The notes under the pieces are model-generated. The model saw only the letters and a program-made list of their open reading frames with translations. It was not told the origin of the DNA and did not search any database. Made by a program: the position numbers and the translations under genes. From positions 496,001 to 560,000 of the forward strand of contig JAENZD010000001.1 of the NCBI GenBank assembly GCA_016841445.1: a DNA stretch of 64,000 bases, read 5' to 3'. The number at the start of each line of letters is the position of its first letter. The first letter of the stretch is position 1. Positions 9,528 through 18,511 of this stretch are shown here, piece by piece. The stretch is from Anaerolineaceae bacterium. Lineage in GTDB: Bacteria > Chloroflexota > Anaerolineae > Anaerolineales > Anaerolineaceae.

Positions 9528-11767
9528 GATTGGTTCTCCAGGAAATTGATCAATTCGAGAAATGCCATCGCAGGGTAGTTTTTATTCATCCCCCTGCCGG
9601 TGTTCCATGTGGCCGTCAGCCATCGACGGGCACGGGTAATTCCCACAAAAAGCAGCCGCAGTCGCTCGCGGATGAACTCCTGCCGGGCTTCAAAGGATGC
9701 TTCCCCAGGTTGGTACCAATCAAAAGGTTTCTTCTCGATTAACGTTTTTAACTGGGCAATGATTTCCGCTTCGAGGTTCAGGTTGTCCCGTATATACCAT
9801 TTCTCGGATTGAAACTGGTCGTAGTTTTCACCGGATGGGAAGTTGTAGTTGTTCAGGGAGGTCAGGAACACACAATCCCATTCCAAACCTTTGGCTTTAT
9901 GTATGGTGGCAACGACAACCTTCCCTGGATACCGGTCAGGATCAAAGGCATCATCTTCCTGGGAAAAACCCAGGTAGCGGCGTTCATTCCTGGCAATATT
10001 TGCCAGCTCATCAGTAAATTCCGGCAGCCGCCAGTCCGGGTGGACATCGCTGAACTGCCGTAAGAGCGACGAAAGTTTGTGCGCCAGGGCGAGTTCAGCT
10101 GAGTCCAGGAATAAATCCTGGGAAACGGTCAGGATAAGCTGGTCGATGGGCAAATAGATGGTTTGGTGCCAGCGACGGACAACCTGGCGAAAGTTCTCCA
10201 GCTCCTCTCGTACTTCAGGCTCCTTGTTATTTTCTGCAATCTCATCCACCCAGGCGTCACTGCTGGTGGGCCAGATGTAATCTTCAACGTGCTGGCATTT
10301 CTTGATCGTGGCGGCAATGCGCTTGAAAAAAGGCCATTTCTCTTCGTCTTCACGATCCGACCTGCGCCAAACTTTATAAGCCAGTGAGAGCCTGGTGCTG
10401 GATTTTGGATCGCTTAAATAATTCAGGATATTGGCAATGGCTCCGGTGGATAAGCGCGTTGTGCTGGTGGAGCGAAGCAGGCTGTCTTCATTGGGAATCT
10501 CCCGCCGGTTCAGTTCATCGACGAATTTGAATGCACGGTTATTGCGTGGGGTCAGGATAGCAACGGTCGATTCGGGATGCTCCCCCAGGAAGTCCTCAAC
10601 CCGATCAACAACAAGCCGAATTTCTTCATCCGGTGCCAGTGCCCGTTCAACCAAATTGATACAAGACGGGCAAGCAGGTGGGTTGGGTTGGGGGTCATCC
10701 GGCGGTGTACCTTTGATCAATGGGGGATTCAGCGCATGCTGGGATTCTGAATTTGGGTGGTCAGTACGGGTCCATTGGATCAAGTGGTTGGCGAGATCAA
10801 TAATGTTGAGGCTTGAACGACCGCTTTCTGGGAGTTGGCGTTCATCCACGTCGGGATTTTCCAGGAATTGAAGCAGGTATTTTGGACTGGCGGTAGTGAA
10901 TGTTTCGTAAATGGCCTGGTTTGGGTCTCCAACACGTACCCAGTTGCCATTTGGGCCGGCGAGCAGCGACAGGATTTTCTGTTGTAAAAGGCTGGAATCC
11001 TGGGCTTCATCTTCAAGGATGAACGGCCACCGCTGCCTGAGAACGTCTACAAGTGTGGAATCTGATTCCAAACAGTGCAGTGCCAGACGGATCAGGTCGT
11101 CAAAATCAACACTGCCGCGGTAGATCAAAGCGTTTTGATACTCACGGTAGATTTCGGTACCCATCTCCACCAGGGGAAAGCTGAACGGGGTATCCTGGAG
11201 CAGCTTTCGCAAATCGTCGGGCGTGACCTGGCAGTCTTTTGCCAGGCGGATGAACGCCGTCGCAATTGATTCGACCATCAATGGAAGCTGGTATTTATCC
11301 TGGTACACTTTTTTCTTTTGGTTTTCATTGACATCAAGGTAAGGCTCAAAGAAATCAGTGTTTGCATTCAGCCAATCGGTCGTAATGCTCTTGATGATCC
11401 GGTTGGCTTCAGACTCATCGATGATTTGGTAATCCGTGCTTAAGCCTGCCAGGTCAGGGCGCTCCCTGACGATGTCGTTAGCCAACCCGTGCAAGGTCCG
11501 AACCCGGTAGCCGAATCCCAGGAACTGGTTTTGTGCTCTCAATTGGTTAGCTATCCGGTTGGCAAAATTATCCACAGCTGCATTGACCAATGTGACGATG
11601 AGAATCTCCTGGTCCGGTTGAATGGCACCGGATTGGATCAATTTTGCAGCCAGGTAAGATAATGTCCAGGTTTTGCCACTGCCCGGGACTGCGCTGATTC
11701 CCATTTTCCCTGACCGGTAGCGCAGAATTTCTTTCTGGAAGGGACGAAGTTTGATGACTTCTGTCAT
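9524..11767 (-). CDS. UvrD/PcrA-like SF1 DNA helicase (AddA/AdnB-like partner)
   Basis: A 747-residue superfamily 1A helicase. All main motifs are visible: AVPGSGKT (Walker A, near residue 27), SVDFDDLI, LEDEAQD (motif II), VGDPNQAIYETF (III), TIHKAKGLEWDCVFL (V) and LLFVGITRARRWL (VI). It should hydrolyse ATP and translocate 3'-5' along DNA. No nuclease domain follows motif VI; that activity sits in the next gene. It overlaps both neighbours by four bases (ATGA at 11764-11767 and at 9524-9527), so the three proteins are probably made in fixed ratio. A plain UvrD/PcrA repair helicase is possible, but the coupling to an AddB-like partner and an AddB-type nuclease favours a resection complex. 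Confidence 0.87.
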   Translation of the reverse strand: MTEVIKLRPFQKEILRYRSGKMGISAVPGSGKTWTLSYLAAKLIQSGAIQPDQEILIVTLVNAAVDNFANRIANQLRAQNQFLGFGYRVRTLHGLANDIVRERPDLAGLSTDYQIIDESEANRIIKSITTDWLNANTDFFEPYLDVNENQKKKVYQDKYQLPLMVESIATAFIRLAKDCQVTPDDLRKLLQDTPFSFPLVEMGTEIYREYQNALIYRGSVDFDDLIRLALHCLESDSTLVDVLRQRWPFILEDEAQDSSLLQQKILSLLAGPNGNWVRVGDPNQAIYETFTTASPKYLLQFLENPDVDERQLPESGRSSLNIIDLANHLIQWTRTDHPNSESQHALNPPLIKGTPPDDPQPNPPACPSCINLVERALAPDEEIRLVVDRVEDFLGEHPESTVAILTPRNNRAFKFVDELNRREIPNEDSLLRSTSTTRLSTGAIANILNYLSDPKSSTRLSLAYKVWRRSDREDEEKWPFFKRIAATIKKCQHVEDYIWPTSSDAWVDEIAENNKEPEVREELENFRQVVRRWHQTIYLPIDQLILTVSQDLFLDSAELALAHKLSSLLRQFSDVHPDWRLPEFTDELANIARNERRYLGFSQEDDAFDPDRYPGKVVVATIHKAKGLEWDCVFLTSLNNYNFPSGENYDQFQSEKWYIRDNLNLEAEIIAQLKTLIEKKPFDWYQPGEASFEARQEFIRERLRLLFVGITRARRWLTATWNTGRGMNKNYPAMAFLELINFLENQS

Positions 11768-13887
11768 TGGTTTGCCCCCTGCGATTTCTGCAGAACCTGC
11801 TGCAGGATCCGGATCAGCAAGCCGCGATTCTCATACCCGCGCACGTCAAGTTCGCTCAACGCCAGGAAGACCTTTTTTCGACACCGGTTCAATAAGCCAA
11901 TGGAAAGGCGCTGCAGTGATTGGTTGGCAGCATTAATTTCTTTTTCCGCCGTCCAGACCTCATCCTTTTCCCAATTACGGCTCAGGACATAAGGCTGGGT
12001 CAGGGGTTGGTCCAGCCGTTGATACCAGCTTGGACTGCCGATATCGAGCCAGAATTGAAAGTCAACCGGTTGGTTTTTTATCAGGTAGGTATATGCAGGT
12101 GAGATGTACACTGCGTCCGGATCTCTATCTTCCCAGGTGTGGATGTACTGTGCGGCGATCACCCCATCTTCCACCATCTGGATATATTCTTTGCCGATTG
12201 AAAACTGGTAAGCGGATAATGGATTGCCAACAGCCCACCTGAATTTTTGAATCGATTCGATCAGGGTCGCGATGACGTTCCCACTCTCCATATCTTGATG
12301 AAATCCGTAGCCGGGTTGGGCCAGAATTTCACCAAATATGCGGTTGAGAAAGAAATCAAGGTGGAGCTCTTCCTCTTGTGTGTTTTCGATGATCCAATCC
12401 CGTAAATGGTCGTATCGTTCACCGATACGGTATGTGATCCGCTCACGGATTTCTCCCGGGACATGCTCAAAGGGTTGTAGAATCTCGCCATTTGATCCTG
12501 TTTGGTAGACTGCCGCTGTTAATAGCTGTGACCTGACAAGGTCCAACCCGTCAATAGCCAAAGTGAACGCAAGAGAGAGATTGATGGGCTTGGGGAAGAT
12601 GTCCCAGGAAGGAAAAGCGATCTTTGCCAGGGTTAACAGGGTCTGGGTTGCCGGCTCATCCCGCAGTGGTCGTGAAGGACGGTGGGTTTGATAGGGGATC
12701 CCATGTTCACCTAATTGAGTCGATAATGCGAACTTCAGCACATCAGGCATGAACGGGGCAAGGATAACGATCTCACCAGGTGTCACGCCGCTTTCCACAA
12801 GGTTCCTGGTTTGGTCAGCGACCCATTCCACCATGGCAGGGAAAAATTTCGGCCGGGTTTCAGGGATCATCAACGTGGATAGTACATCTTCTTGAGTGGG
12901 TTCGGGGTGTTGAGGGGTCCCGCCAGTTAAACGAGAAACTGCGTTCTGTACGCCTTGTTTGATATGGGAGATTGCCGGGTTTGATACCAGGTTGCTTTCA
13001 AAATGGACACGTTTTTCACAGGTTTGGCGCAGTGCATAGCCGCTTGCTACATCCGCACCCAGGAAAAAGCGGTAACCGGCATCCTCGTCGAAAATAAGCA
13101 GGGAGGAATCAAATGAAGGGATCCATTCCCTGAGGATATCGTGGGCCACCGGGGTATCTTCCTCAAGGTTATCGACGATCAGGTGGCGATAATGCCTCGT
13201 TAAGCTGTCCCGGACGAGGGGATCAGGCCATAAAACCTTGGTGAAGATCTCAACCTGGAGTGAGAAATCCAGCAGGTTGTTTTCAAGACAAAAATGACGG
13301 AAGTTATTGACACAGGATTGAACATTGTCATAAATATGCATTTGCTCTATATCGCCAACCCAGGCAGATTTCAAACGACCGCTGATCTCCTGGTAGGGGA
13401 AGCCAATAATCGCAGATTTGTTGAGGTTATCCAGAATTTGGGAATAGATCCGGTTGCGGTTGATCGTCAGGCTGCTGAAAAAACCTTCTTCCTCAATCAG
13501 CGGACGGACAATATGTGCCATGTAGTACTGGGCTGTTTCCATGGTAAGGAATTGAGGCGGGCGAAGGGGCATCCCAAAACCCGCTTGATGGCTGATCATG
13601 GGCCAATAAAGGTCAACCATGCGGCGTGCCAAACTGCCGAGGGTGAGTACGTTGATCAAGCTGTGGGCAATCTCATCCATTTCACGCAAGCTGTCCTGGT
13701 AAGGCTGCCCCAGCGACCTTTGCGGGACAAAAACGACGATCTCATGCGCAGAGATGTTTTCTTTGAGCAGCTTTTTCAGCCATTGGGTGCCTGCTGTGGT
13801 TTTCCCGGACCCCGCTTGACCATGCAGAAAAATTCTGGAATGAATGGGATGGTCGAGGAGTTTTTCCTGTTCGGCGGTTAATTGCAT
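11764..13887 (-). CDS. AddB/RecC-like helicase-related protein
   Basis: A 707-residue protein with an SF1-like ATPase start (GQAGSGKTT, Walker A, near residue 25). Its motif II region is altered: LIVDNLEEDTP where active helicases have DExQD. LLIFDEDAGYRFFLGAD corresponds to motif III. It lacks a clear motif VI and a nuclease domain, so it resembles AddB or RecC, where the second helicase core serves DNA recognition rather than unwinding. The frame extends to 13956, but I choose the ATG at 13887, which has AAGG just upstream and matches the usual position of the Walker motif. It is the first gene of the operon; its stop overlaps the next gene (ATGA). Confidence 0.75.
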   Translation of the reverse strand: MQLTAEQEKLLDHPIHSRIFLHGQAGSGKTTAGTQWLKKLLKENISAHEIVVFVPQRSLGQPYQDSLREMDEIAHSLINVLTLGSLARRMVDLYWPMISHQAGFGMPLRPPQFLTMETAQYYMAHIVRPLIEEEGFFSSLTINRNRIYSQILDNLNKSAIIGFPYQEISGRLKSAWVGDIEQMHIYDNVQSCVNNFRHFCLENNLLDFSLQVEIFTKVLWPDPLVRDSLTRHYRHLIVDNLEEDTPVAHDILREWIPSFDSSLLIFDEDAGYRFFLGADVASGYALRQTCEKRVHFESNLVSNPAISHIKQGVQNAVSRLTGGTPQHPEPTQEDVLSTLMIPETRPKFFPAMVEWVADQTRNLVESGVTPGEIVILAPFMPDVLKFALSTQLGEHGIPYQTHRPSRPLRDEPATQTLLTLAKIAFPSWDIFPKPINLSLAFTLAIDGLDLVRSQLLTAAVYQTGSNGEILQPFEHVPGEIRERITYRIGERYDHLRDWIIENTQEEELHLDFFLNRIFGEILAQPGYGFHQDMESGNVIATLIESIQKFRWAVGNPLSAYQFSIGKEYIQMVEDGVIAAQYIHTWEDRDPDAVYISPAYTYLIKNQPVDFQFWLDIGSPSWYQRLDQPLTQPYVLSRNWEKDEVWTAEKEINAANQSLQRLSIGLLNRCRKKVFLALSELDVRGYENRGLLIRILQQVLQKSQGANQ

Positions 13888-13893
13888 GACCTT

Positions 13894-13899
13894 ATTATA
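13894..13899 (-). promoter_or_regulatory. possible -10 element (leaderless) of the helicase-nuclease operon
   Basis: On the minus strand, TATAAT lies exactly six bases before the chosen ATG at 13887. This is the arrangement found for leaderless transcripts. No good -35 hexamer is seen 16-18 bases upstream. A second TATAAT, on the plus strand at 13934-13939, faces the divergent acyl-CoA synthetase gene. Confidence 0.4.
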
Positions 13900-13983
13900 T
13901 TCGATAGTGTGCCTTCGCCGGGGGTAACTCGGGTATAATTGCGGGGCAGATATCAAACCAAACCACCGAAAGGACTCAGCCCC

Positions 13984-16098
13984 ATGACAAGTGACCTGGC
14001 ACCCTTTTTCTCTCCGGCAGGTGTTGCCATCATTGGCGCTTCAACCAATCCCCGTAAGCTATCTTATGGGATCCTAGAAAATTTAACCGCTTATGGATAC
14101 CAGGGCGGGGTTTATCCCGTCAACCCAAATGCAGATGAAATTTTAGGTTTGAAATGCTACCCCCAGGTTGGGGACGTACCCGATCCCGTTGAGCTGGCTG
14201 TTGTGGTGCTCCCCGCGTCAATGACCCCGGAAGTTTTACGCGCTTGCGGCGAAAGAGGGATCAAGGCTGTGATCATTATTTCCGGTGGGTTCCGGGAGGT
14301 CGGTGCCAGCGGTGCACGACTGGAAAAAGAATGCCTCCAGATCGTTAAATCCTATCAAATGCGGTTGATTGGTCCCAATTGTGTGGGCACGGTCGACCTC
14401 CATACAGGGTTGGATACGACCTTCATCAAAGGGCTGCCGGATAAAGGATCGATTGGCTTTTTGTCACAGTCAGGTGCGGTGTTGGGTGGTGTGGTTGATT
14501 ACATCATTGATAAGCATGTTGGCTTTTCTCATTTTGCGAGCCTGGGGAATGAATTGGACGTTGACGAATCGGATATGATCGCTTTTTTTGGCGCGGATCC
14601 GAAAGTGAAGGTGATTGCGGCTTATGTGGAAGGAATCCAGGACGGGCAGAAGTTCATCCGCATTGCCAGCGAGGTTTCTAAACACAAACCGATCGTCCTG
14701 CTTAAAGCAGGCAGGACGGAAGCAGGTGCCCAGGCTGTTTCCTCACATACAGGTTCATTAGCTGGCGCTTATGCGGCATACCAGGCTGCGTTTGAGCAGG
14801 CAGGCATCATTGAAGTTGAAGACCTGCCTTCATTATTTGATGTTGCCTGGGCGCTGAGCTGCCAGCCGCTGCCCAATGGGAACAAAGCAGCCATTTTCAC
14901 AAACGCCGGGGGTCCGGCAGCACTGGCCTCAGACGCATTAGCTGCAAATGGCTTCGAACTGGCATCAATCTCTGCAGAAAAGCAAGCCTTATTAGCAGAA
15001 AAACTAAATCCTGCTGCCCAGGTGGCCAACCCGGTCGATATGCTGGGCGGCGCTGAAGCGGATGAGTTTGCGCATTGCCTCTCGACCCTTTCAGACGACC
15101 CCGGTGTAGATATATTGATGCCGATGCTGGTTCCGCAATCCCTGGTCAACCCGGCGGATATTGCCAAAGCAATTGTTGATCACACCCAGGGTGTTGGGAA
15201 AACGGTCCTGGCTTGTATGGTTGGTGAACAGAGCATTAAGGAAGCTCGTGCTGTTCTGCATGCTAATCAAATTCCACTGGCAATCTTTCCTGAAACACCC
15301 GGCAAGGTCCTGGGGGCGATGGCTGGATATCGAGAATGGGTATCAAAGGGGCAATCTGGAACATTCGAATTTTCTGCGGAATATCGAGAAAATGCTGCAC
15401 GGTATTTATCAGGTCTCAATGCCGATGTCTTAGGAGAGGCGGAGACACGTCCGTTGCTTGCTTCTTATGGCATGGATTTGATCCCTGGTGGGTTTGCTGA
15501 GAACGCAGCCAGGGCAGCAGAAATCGCTGCTGAAATTGGATTCCCTGTTGCGCTGAAAATTGTCTCTCCCCAGGTGCTGCATAAATCCGATTCAGGCGGC
15601 ATAAGATTAGGATTGGATTCAGCGGAAGCAGTTGAAATCGCTGCAGAAAAAATGAAAATCAGGATCCTGGCAGCAATCCCGGATGCTGAGGTCAAAGGTT
15701 TCCTGGTTGAAAAAATGGCACCTGAAGGTCTGGAAGTAATCGTCGGCATGCGGCGTGATCCAACCTTTGGCCCATTGATGATGTTTGGACTGGGCGGGAT
15801 TTATGTTGAACTCTTCAAAGATGTTGGCTTCGGGGTCGCACCGCTGAACCAGAACCAGGCCAGGGATATGATCGAAAAGACAAAAGCTGGCAGGTTATTG
15901 AAAGGCTTCAGGGGTGGGCCAGCTTATGATATGGAGTCTGTCATTGATGCCATTGGCAGGTTGAGCCAAATAGCACTCGACTTCCCGGTGATTTCGGAGA
16001 TCGAAGTCAACCCGCTCTTGGTGCTGCCGGAAGGCGAAGGTGCCAAAATACTGGATGCGCGTGCAATTCTAATAAATCAAAGAGACGAGGAAAAATGA
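13984..16098 (+). CDS. acyl-CoA/acetyl-CoA synthetase, ADP-forming, fused alpha and beta subunits
   Basis: A 704-residue cytoplasmic enzyme of the NDP-forming acyl-CoA synthetase family. It converts acetyl-CoA (or another acyl-CoA) plus ADP and phosphate to the acid, CoA and ATP, and so yields energy at the end of fermentation. The alpha part comes first, with a CoA-binding Rossmann domain (GASTNPRKLSYGILENL, near residue 20), succinyl-CoA ligase-like domains and the phosphohistidine region SSHTGSLAGAY. The ATP-grasp beta part follows from about residue 480 (ALKIVSPQVLHKSDSGG). The frame opens at 13939, but AAAGGA at 13970 supports the ATG at 13984. Its stop overlaps the next gene by four bases. 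Confidence 0.9.
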   Translation: MTSDLAPFFSPAGVAIIGASTNPRKLSYGILENLTAYGYQGGVYPVNPNADEILGLKCYPQVGDVPDPVELAVVVLPASMTPEVLRACGERGIKAVIIISGGFREVGASGARLEKECLQIVKSYQMRLIGPNCVGTVDLHTGLDTTFIKGLPDKGSIGFLSQSGAVLGGVVDYIIDKHVGFSHFASLGNELDVDESDMIAFFGADPKVKVIAAYVEGIQDGQKFIRIASEVSKHKPIVLLKAGRTEAGAQAVSSHTGSLAGAYAAYQAAFEQAGIIEVEDLPSLFDVAWALSCQPLPNGNKAAIFTNAGGPAALASDALAANGFELASISAEKQALLAEKLNPAAQVANPVDMLGGAEADEFAHCLSTLSDDPGVDILMPMLVPQSLVNPADIAKAIVDHTQGVGKTVLACMVGEQSIKEARAVLHANQIPLAIFPETPGKVLGAMAGYREWVSKGQSGTFEFSAEYRENAARYLSGLNADVLGEAETRPLLASYGMDLIPGGFAENAARAAEIAAEIGFPVALKIVSPQVLHKSDSGGIRLGLDSAEAVEIAAEKMKIRILAAIPDAEVKGFLVEKMAPEGLEVIVGMRRDPTFGPLMMFGLGGIYVELFKDVGFGVAPLNQNQARDMIEKTKAGRLLKGFRGGPAYDMESVIDAIGRLSQIALDFPVISEIEVNPLLVLPEGEGAKILDARAILINQRDEEK

Positions 16099-16853
16099 TC
16101 CTTCTAAGTATTGCGATCGTTATTGCTATATTGGTCACGGTTGTGCTGCCCATCGCGGCGGGCTTTTGGATCAATAAAAAATTAGGCGTTCCGTGGTCCA
16201 TCATTTTCTATGGGGCATTCATCTACTTCTTAGTCCAGTCCCTGATGACCCTCTTGTTTGCGGGGGTAGATGCACTGTATCAAAGTGGGACAATCGCTCT
16301 CAATGAAAGCACTTATTTAGTGTTGCAAATCGGGGTCAGCATCCTGCTCACGGCAGCCATGGGCGTAGCGCTGCGCTGGGCTGCAATGCGGTACATGAAA
16401 GAAAAACTTGATAACCTCGAATCCGCTTATGCGGTTGGGCTTGGCTACGGCGCAGCAGAAAGCATCATGGTCTGGGGTTTGCCTTTAGTGCTGACGTTTG
16501 TCAACATGATCCGGAATATTGGGGAGGAAGTAGCAGCAGAAGCATGGGCTCTCTCACCGTTTATTCCCCTGGCGCTCTCAATGGAGCGTATTACAGCATT
16601 TGTCCTGTCCATCACGGTGACCATTTTGGTGCTTCAGGTTTTCAAGCGGGACAAGGGGTATTGGATCCCTGCAGCGATTGGGCTGGAAGTACTGTCAAAT
16701 GGATTGGTGATTGGCTTATCAGAGCTTGGGTTGGGGTACGGCTGGTTGGTTTTGATCGCAGTGGTTGTGATGGGATTCAACTTGTTCCTGCTGTATCGTT
16801 TGCGTGCTTTCGAATTCGATATTACCAGGGCAGGTGGGGAACCAGCGTTATAG
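16095..16853 (+). CDS. YhfC-like integral membrane protein (putative intramembrane peptidase family)
   Basis: A 252-residue membrane protein with about seven hydrophobic segments. It resembles the YhfC family (DUF2324), proposed to be glutamate-type intramembrane peptidases related to the CPBP family. Candidate motif regions are GLGYGAAESIMVWG (near residue 118) and MERITAFVLSITVT (near 165), each with a glutamate inside or next to a membrane helix. I do not see the histidine that often follows the ER pair in related proteins, so activity is unproven. It overlaps the acyl-CoA synthetase stop (ATGA), so the two are co-transcribed, but no functional link is obvious. Confidence 0.65.
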   Translation: MILLSIAIVIAILVTVVLPIAAGFWINKKLGVPWSIIFYGAFIYFLVQSLMTLLFAGVDALYQSGTIALNESTYLVLQIGVSILLTAAMGVALRWAAMRYMKEKLDNLESAYAVGLGYGAAESIMVWGLPLVLTFVNMIRNIGEEVAAEAWALSPFIPLALSMERITAFVLSITVTILVLQVFKRDKGYWIPAAIGLEVLSNGLVIGLSELGLGYGWLVLIAVVVMGFNLFLLYRLRAFEFDITRAGGEPAL

Positions 16854-16884
16854 ACTCATTTAACAAATGATTGTCTTAAATAGA

Positions 16885-16921
16885 AAGAAGTCTATCAGGT
16901 AGGTGGAGTAGACTTCTTTTT
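16885..16921. terminator. bidirectional intrinsic terminator
   Basis: Ten-base arms (AAGAAGTCTA and TAGACTTCTT) surround a 14-base loop. T residues follow on the plus strand, and an A-rich flank gives U residues on the minus strand. It sits between the convergent YhfC-like and ugd genes. Confidence 0.8.
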
Positions 16922-16925
16922 GATT

Positions 16926-18236
16926 CTAATCTATAGGATCAGGTACACCCACACCGATATATGTAAAACCTAATTTTCGCAGTTCCCAGCCGTCCCAAAC
17001 ATTCCGCCCATCGAAAACGACATTCCCCTTCATATTTGCTTTGATTTTGTTAAAATCCAGGGACTTAAATTCATTCCATTCCGTTGCAAGCAGCAAGGCC
17101 TCACAACCTTTGGCGGCTTCATAAGGGTTTTGGCAGAGGATCAATTGGGGAATTTCTGCCTTGGATGCTGCCATCGCCTGTGGATCAAATGCCTGGACCT
17201 CAGCATCTTTCTCCAATAGCATACGAATAATGTCAAGTGCAGGGGCGTCGCGGGTGTCATCTGTATTGGGCTTAAAGCTGAGCCCTAAAACGCCAATTCG
17301 TTTTCCTTTGAGTGATCCTAACGCGCTCTCCAATTTAGCGACTGCTCGTATGCGTTGGTTCTGGTTGATGTCCATGACGGCTTGCAGCAGCTGTGGATGG
17401 GCACCGCGGGTTGCCGCCATAAAGAAAAGCGCTTTAACATCTTTCGGGAAGCAGCTCCCGCCCCAACCCAACCCGGCATCCAGAAATGTATGACCGATTC
17501 GCTTGTCCATACCCATGCCGCGGGCGACCTCTCTCACATCTGCCCCAAGCGAATCGCAGATATTGGCGATTTCATTGATATAGGAAATGCGGGTCGCCAG
17601 AAAAGCATTGGAGGCATATTTGATCATTTCTGCTGTACGGAGGTCAGTGATCATGATCGGCGAGCGCAGTGCCTGGTAGAGATCAGCTACTTTTTGGGCA
17701 GCATCCGGGTTGGTTGAACCCAACACCACACGGTCAGGATTCATGAAATCGCTGACGGCAGAACCTTCCCGCAGGAATTCCGGGTTTGAAACCACGCAGA
17801 AAGCGGGTTTTTGTTTTCCGTTGAGGTCAAAAATGACCTCGGTAACCCAATCCCCGGTACCGACAGGCACGGTGGATTTGTTGACGATGATGATGGGATG
17901 GTCCAAATTTTCAGCGATTGAAGTAACGGCCATCCTGACATACTGCATATCGGCTTCACCGTCAACATTGGATGGTGTTCCCACCGCGATGAATGCGAAT
18001 TCAGCATCCGTTAGTGCATCTTTGTAGCTGGTTGTGAAAGATAAGCGCCCTGCTTCTACATTTTGATCAACGATTTGCTTCAATCCAGGTTCATAAATCG
18101 GCATGATGCCATTTTTAAGCTGCTCGATCCGCTCTTCGTTGATGTCAAGGCAGGTTACCATGTGCCCCATGTCCGAAAAGCAGGTGCCGGTGACTAACCC
18201 CACATAACCCGTTCCAATCACACAGATTTTCGCCAT
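16926..18236 (-). CDS. ugd: UDP-glucose 6-dehydrogenase
   Basis: A 436-residue cytoplasmic enzyme that oxidises UDP-glucose to UDP-glucuronate with two NAD+, supplying precursors for surface polysaccharides. The N-terminal Rossmann motif is [12 protein letters not shown] (from residue 6). The catalytic cysteine lies in WGGSCFPKD near residue 260. The C-terminal UDP-binding domain contains [15 protein letters not shown]. Length is normal for the family. The start at 18236 has GGAGG-like bases (minus strand, about 18243-18247) upstream. A minus-strand TATAAT at 18295-18300 may be its -10 element. Confidence 0.93.
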   Translation of the reverse strand: MAKICVIGTGYVGLVTGTCFSDMGHMVTCLDINEERIEQLKNGIMPIYEPGLKQIVDQNVEAGRLSFTTSYKDALTDAEFAFIAVGTPSNVDGEADMQYVRMAVTSIAENLDHPIIIVNKSTVPVGTGDWVTEVIFDLNGKQKPAFCVVSNPEFLREGSAVSDFMNPDRVVLGSTNPDAAQKVADLYQALRSPIMITDLRTAEMIKYASNAFLATRISYINEIANICDSLGADVREVARGMGMDKRIGHTFLDAGLGWGGSCFPKDVKALFFMAATRGAHPQLLQAVMDINQNQRIRAVAKLESALGSLKGKRIGVLGLSFKPNTDDTRDAPALDIIRMLLEKDAEVQAFDPQAMAASKAEIPQLILCQNPYEAAKGCEALLLATEWNEFKSLDFNKIKANMKGNVVFDGRNVWDGWELRKLGFTYIGVGVPDPID

Positions 18237-18294
18237 TAATTTTCCTCCAAAGGTTGATTCCCATAGAATCGTTGATCTTCAATAAGGTCATCCA

Positions 18295-18300
18295 ATTATA
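18295..18300 (-). promoter_or_regulatory. possible -10 element of ugd
   Basis: TATAAT on the minus strand, 58 bases before the ugd start. No convincing -35 hexamer is seen. It lies downstream of the tRNA-Thr terminator, so ugd is probably transcribed on its own. Confidence 0.4.
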
Positions 18301-18340
18301 ACAAACATTCCCATAACCTCCCATTATCTATTAAAATTAA

Positions 18341-18359
18341 AACAGCCAGGATGGCTGTT
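18341..18359 (-). terminator. intrinsic terminator of the tRNA-Thr gene
   Basis: Seven-base arms AACAGCC and GGCTGTT enclose a 5-base loop. On the minus strand they are followed by TTAATTTTAAT. It lies just 3' of the minus-strand tRNA. Confidence 0.75.
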
Positions 18360-18376
18360 TGTGGTACAACTATGTG

Positions 18377-18449
18377 AGCCAACGGAGGGATTCGAACCCT
18401 CGACCTGGCGCTTACGAAGCGTCTGCTCTACCAGCTGAGCTACGTTGGC
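18377..18449 (-). tRNA. tRNA-Thr (anticodon CGT)
   Basis: Read on the minus strand, a 73-base cloverleaf forms: acceptor GCCAACG/CGTTGGC, D-stem GCTC/GAGC, anticodon loop TTCGTAA with anticodon CGT (reads ACG, threonine), variable loop AGGTC, T-stem GAGGG/CCCTC with loop TTCGAAT, and discriminator T. CCA is not encoded. The anticodon stem has one A-C mismatch at position 28-42; the other four pairs are G-C. Confidence 0.95.
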
Positions 18450-18511
18450 GTGGAAAAGATTATACCAGTAGAACTGGCAGAATTACAATATGTAAACCTG
18501 GAGAATGTTTA

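Noticed and set aside
13294-13881. 195-residue plus-strand frame
   Set aside because: It is antisense to the well-supported AddB-like gene and lacks a start signal or recognisable domain.
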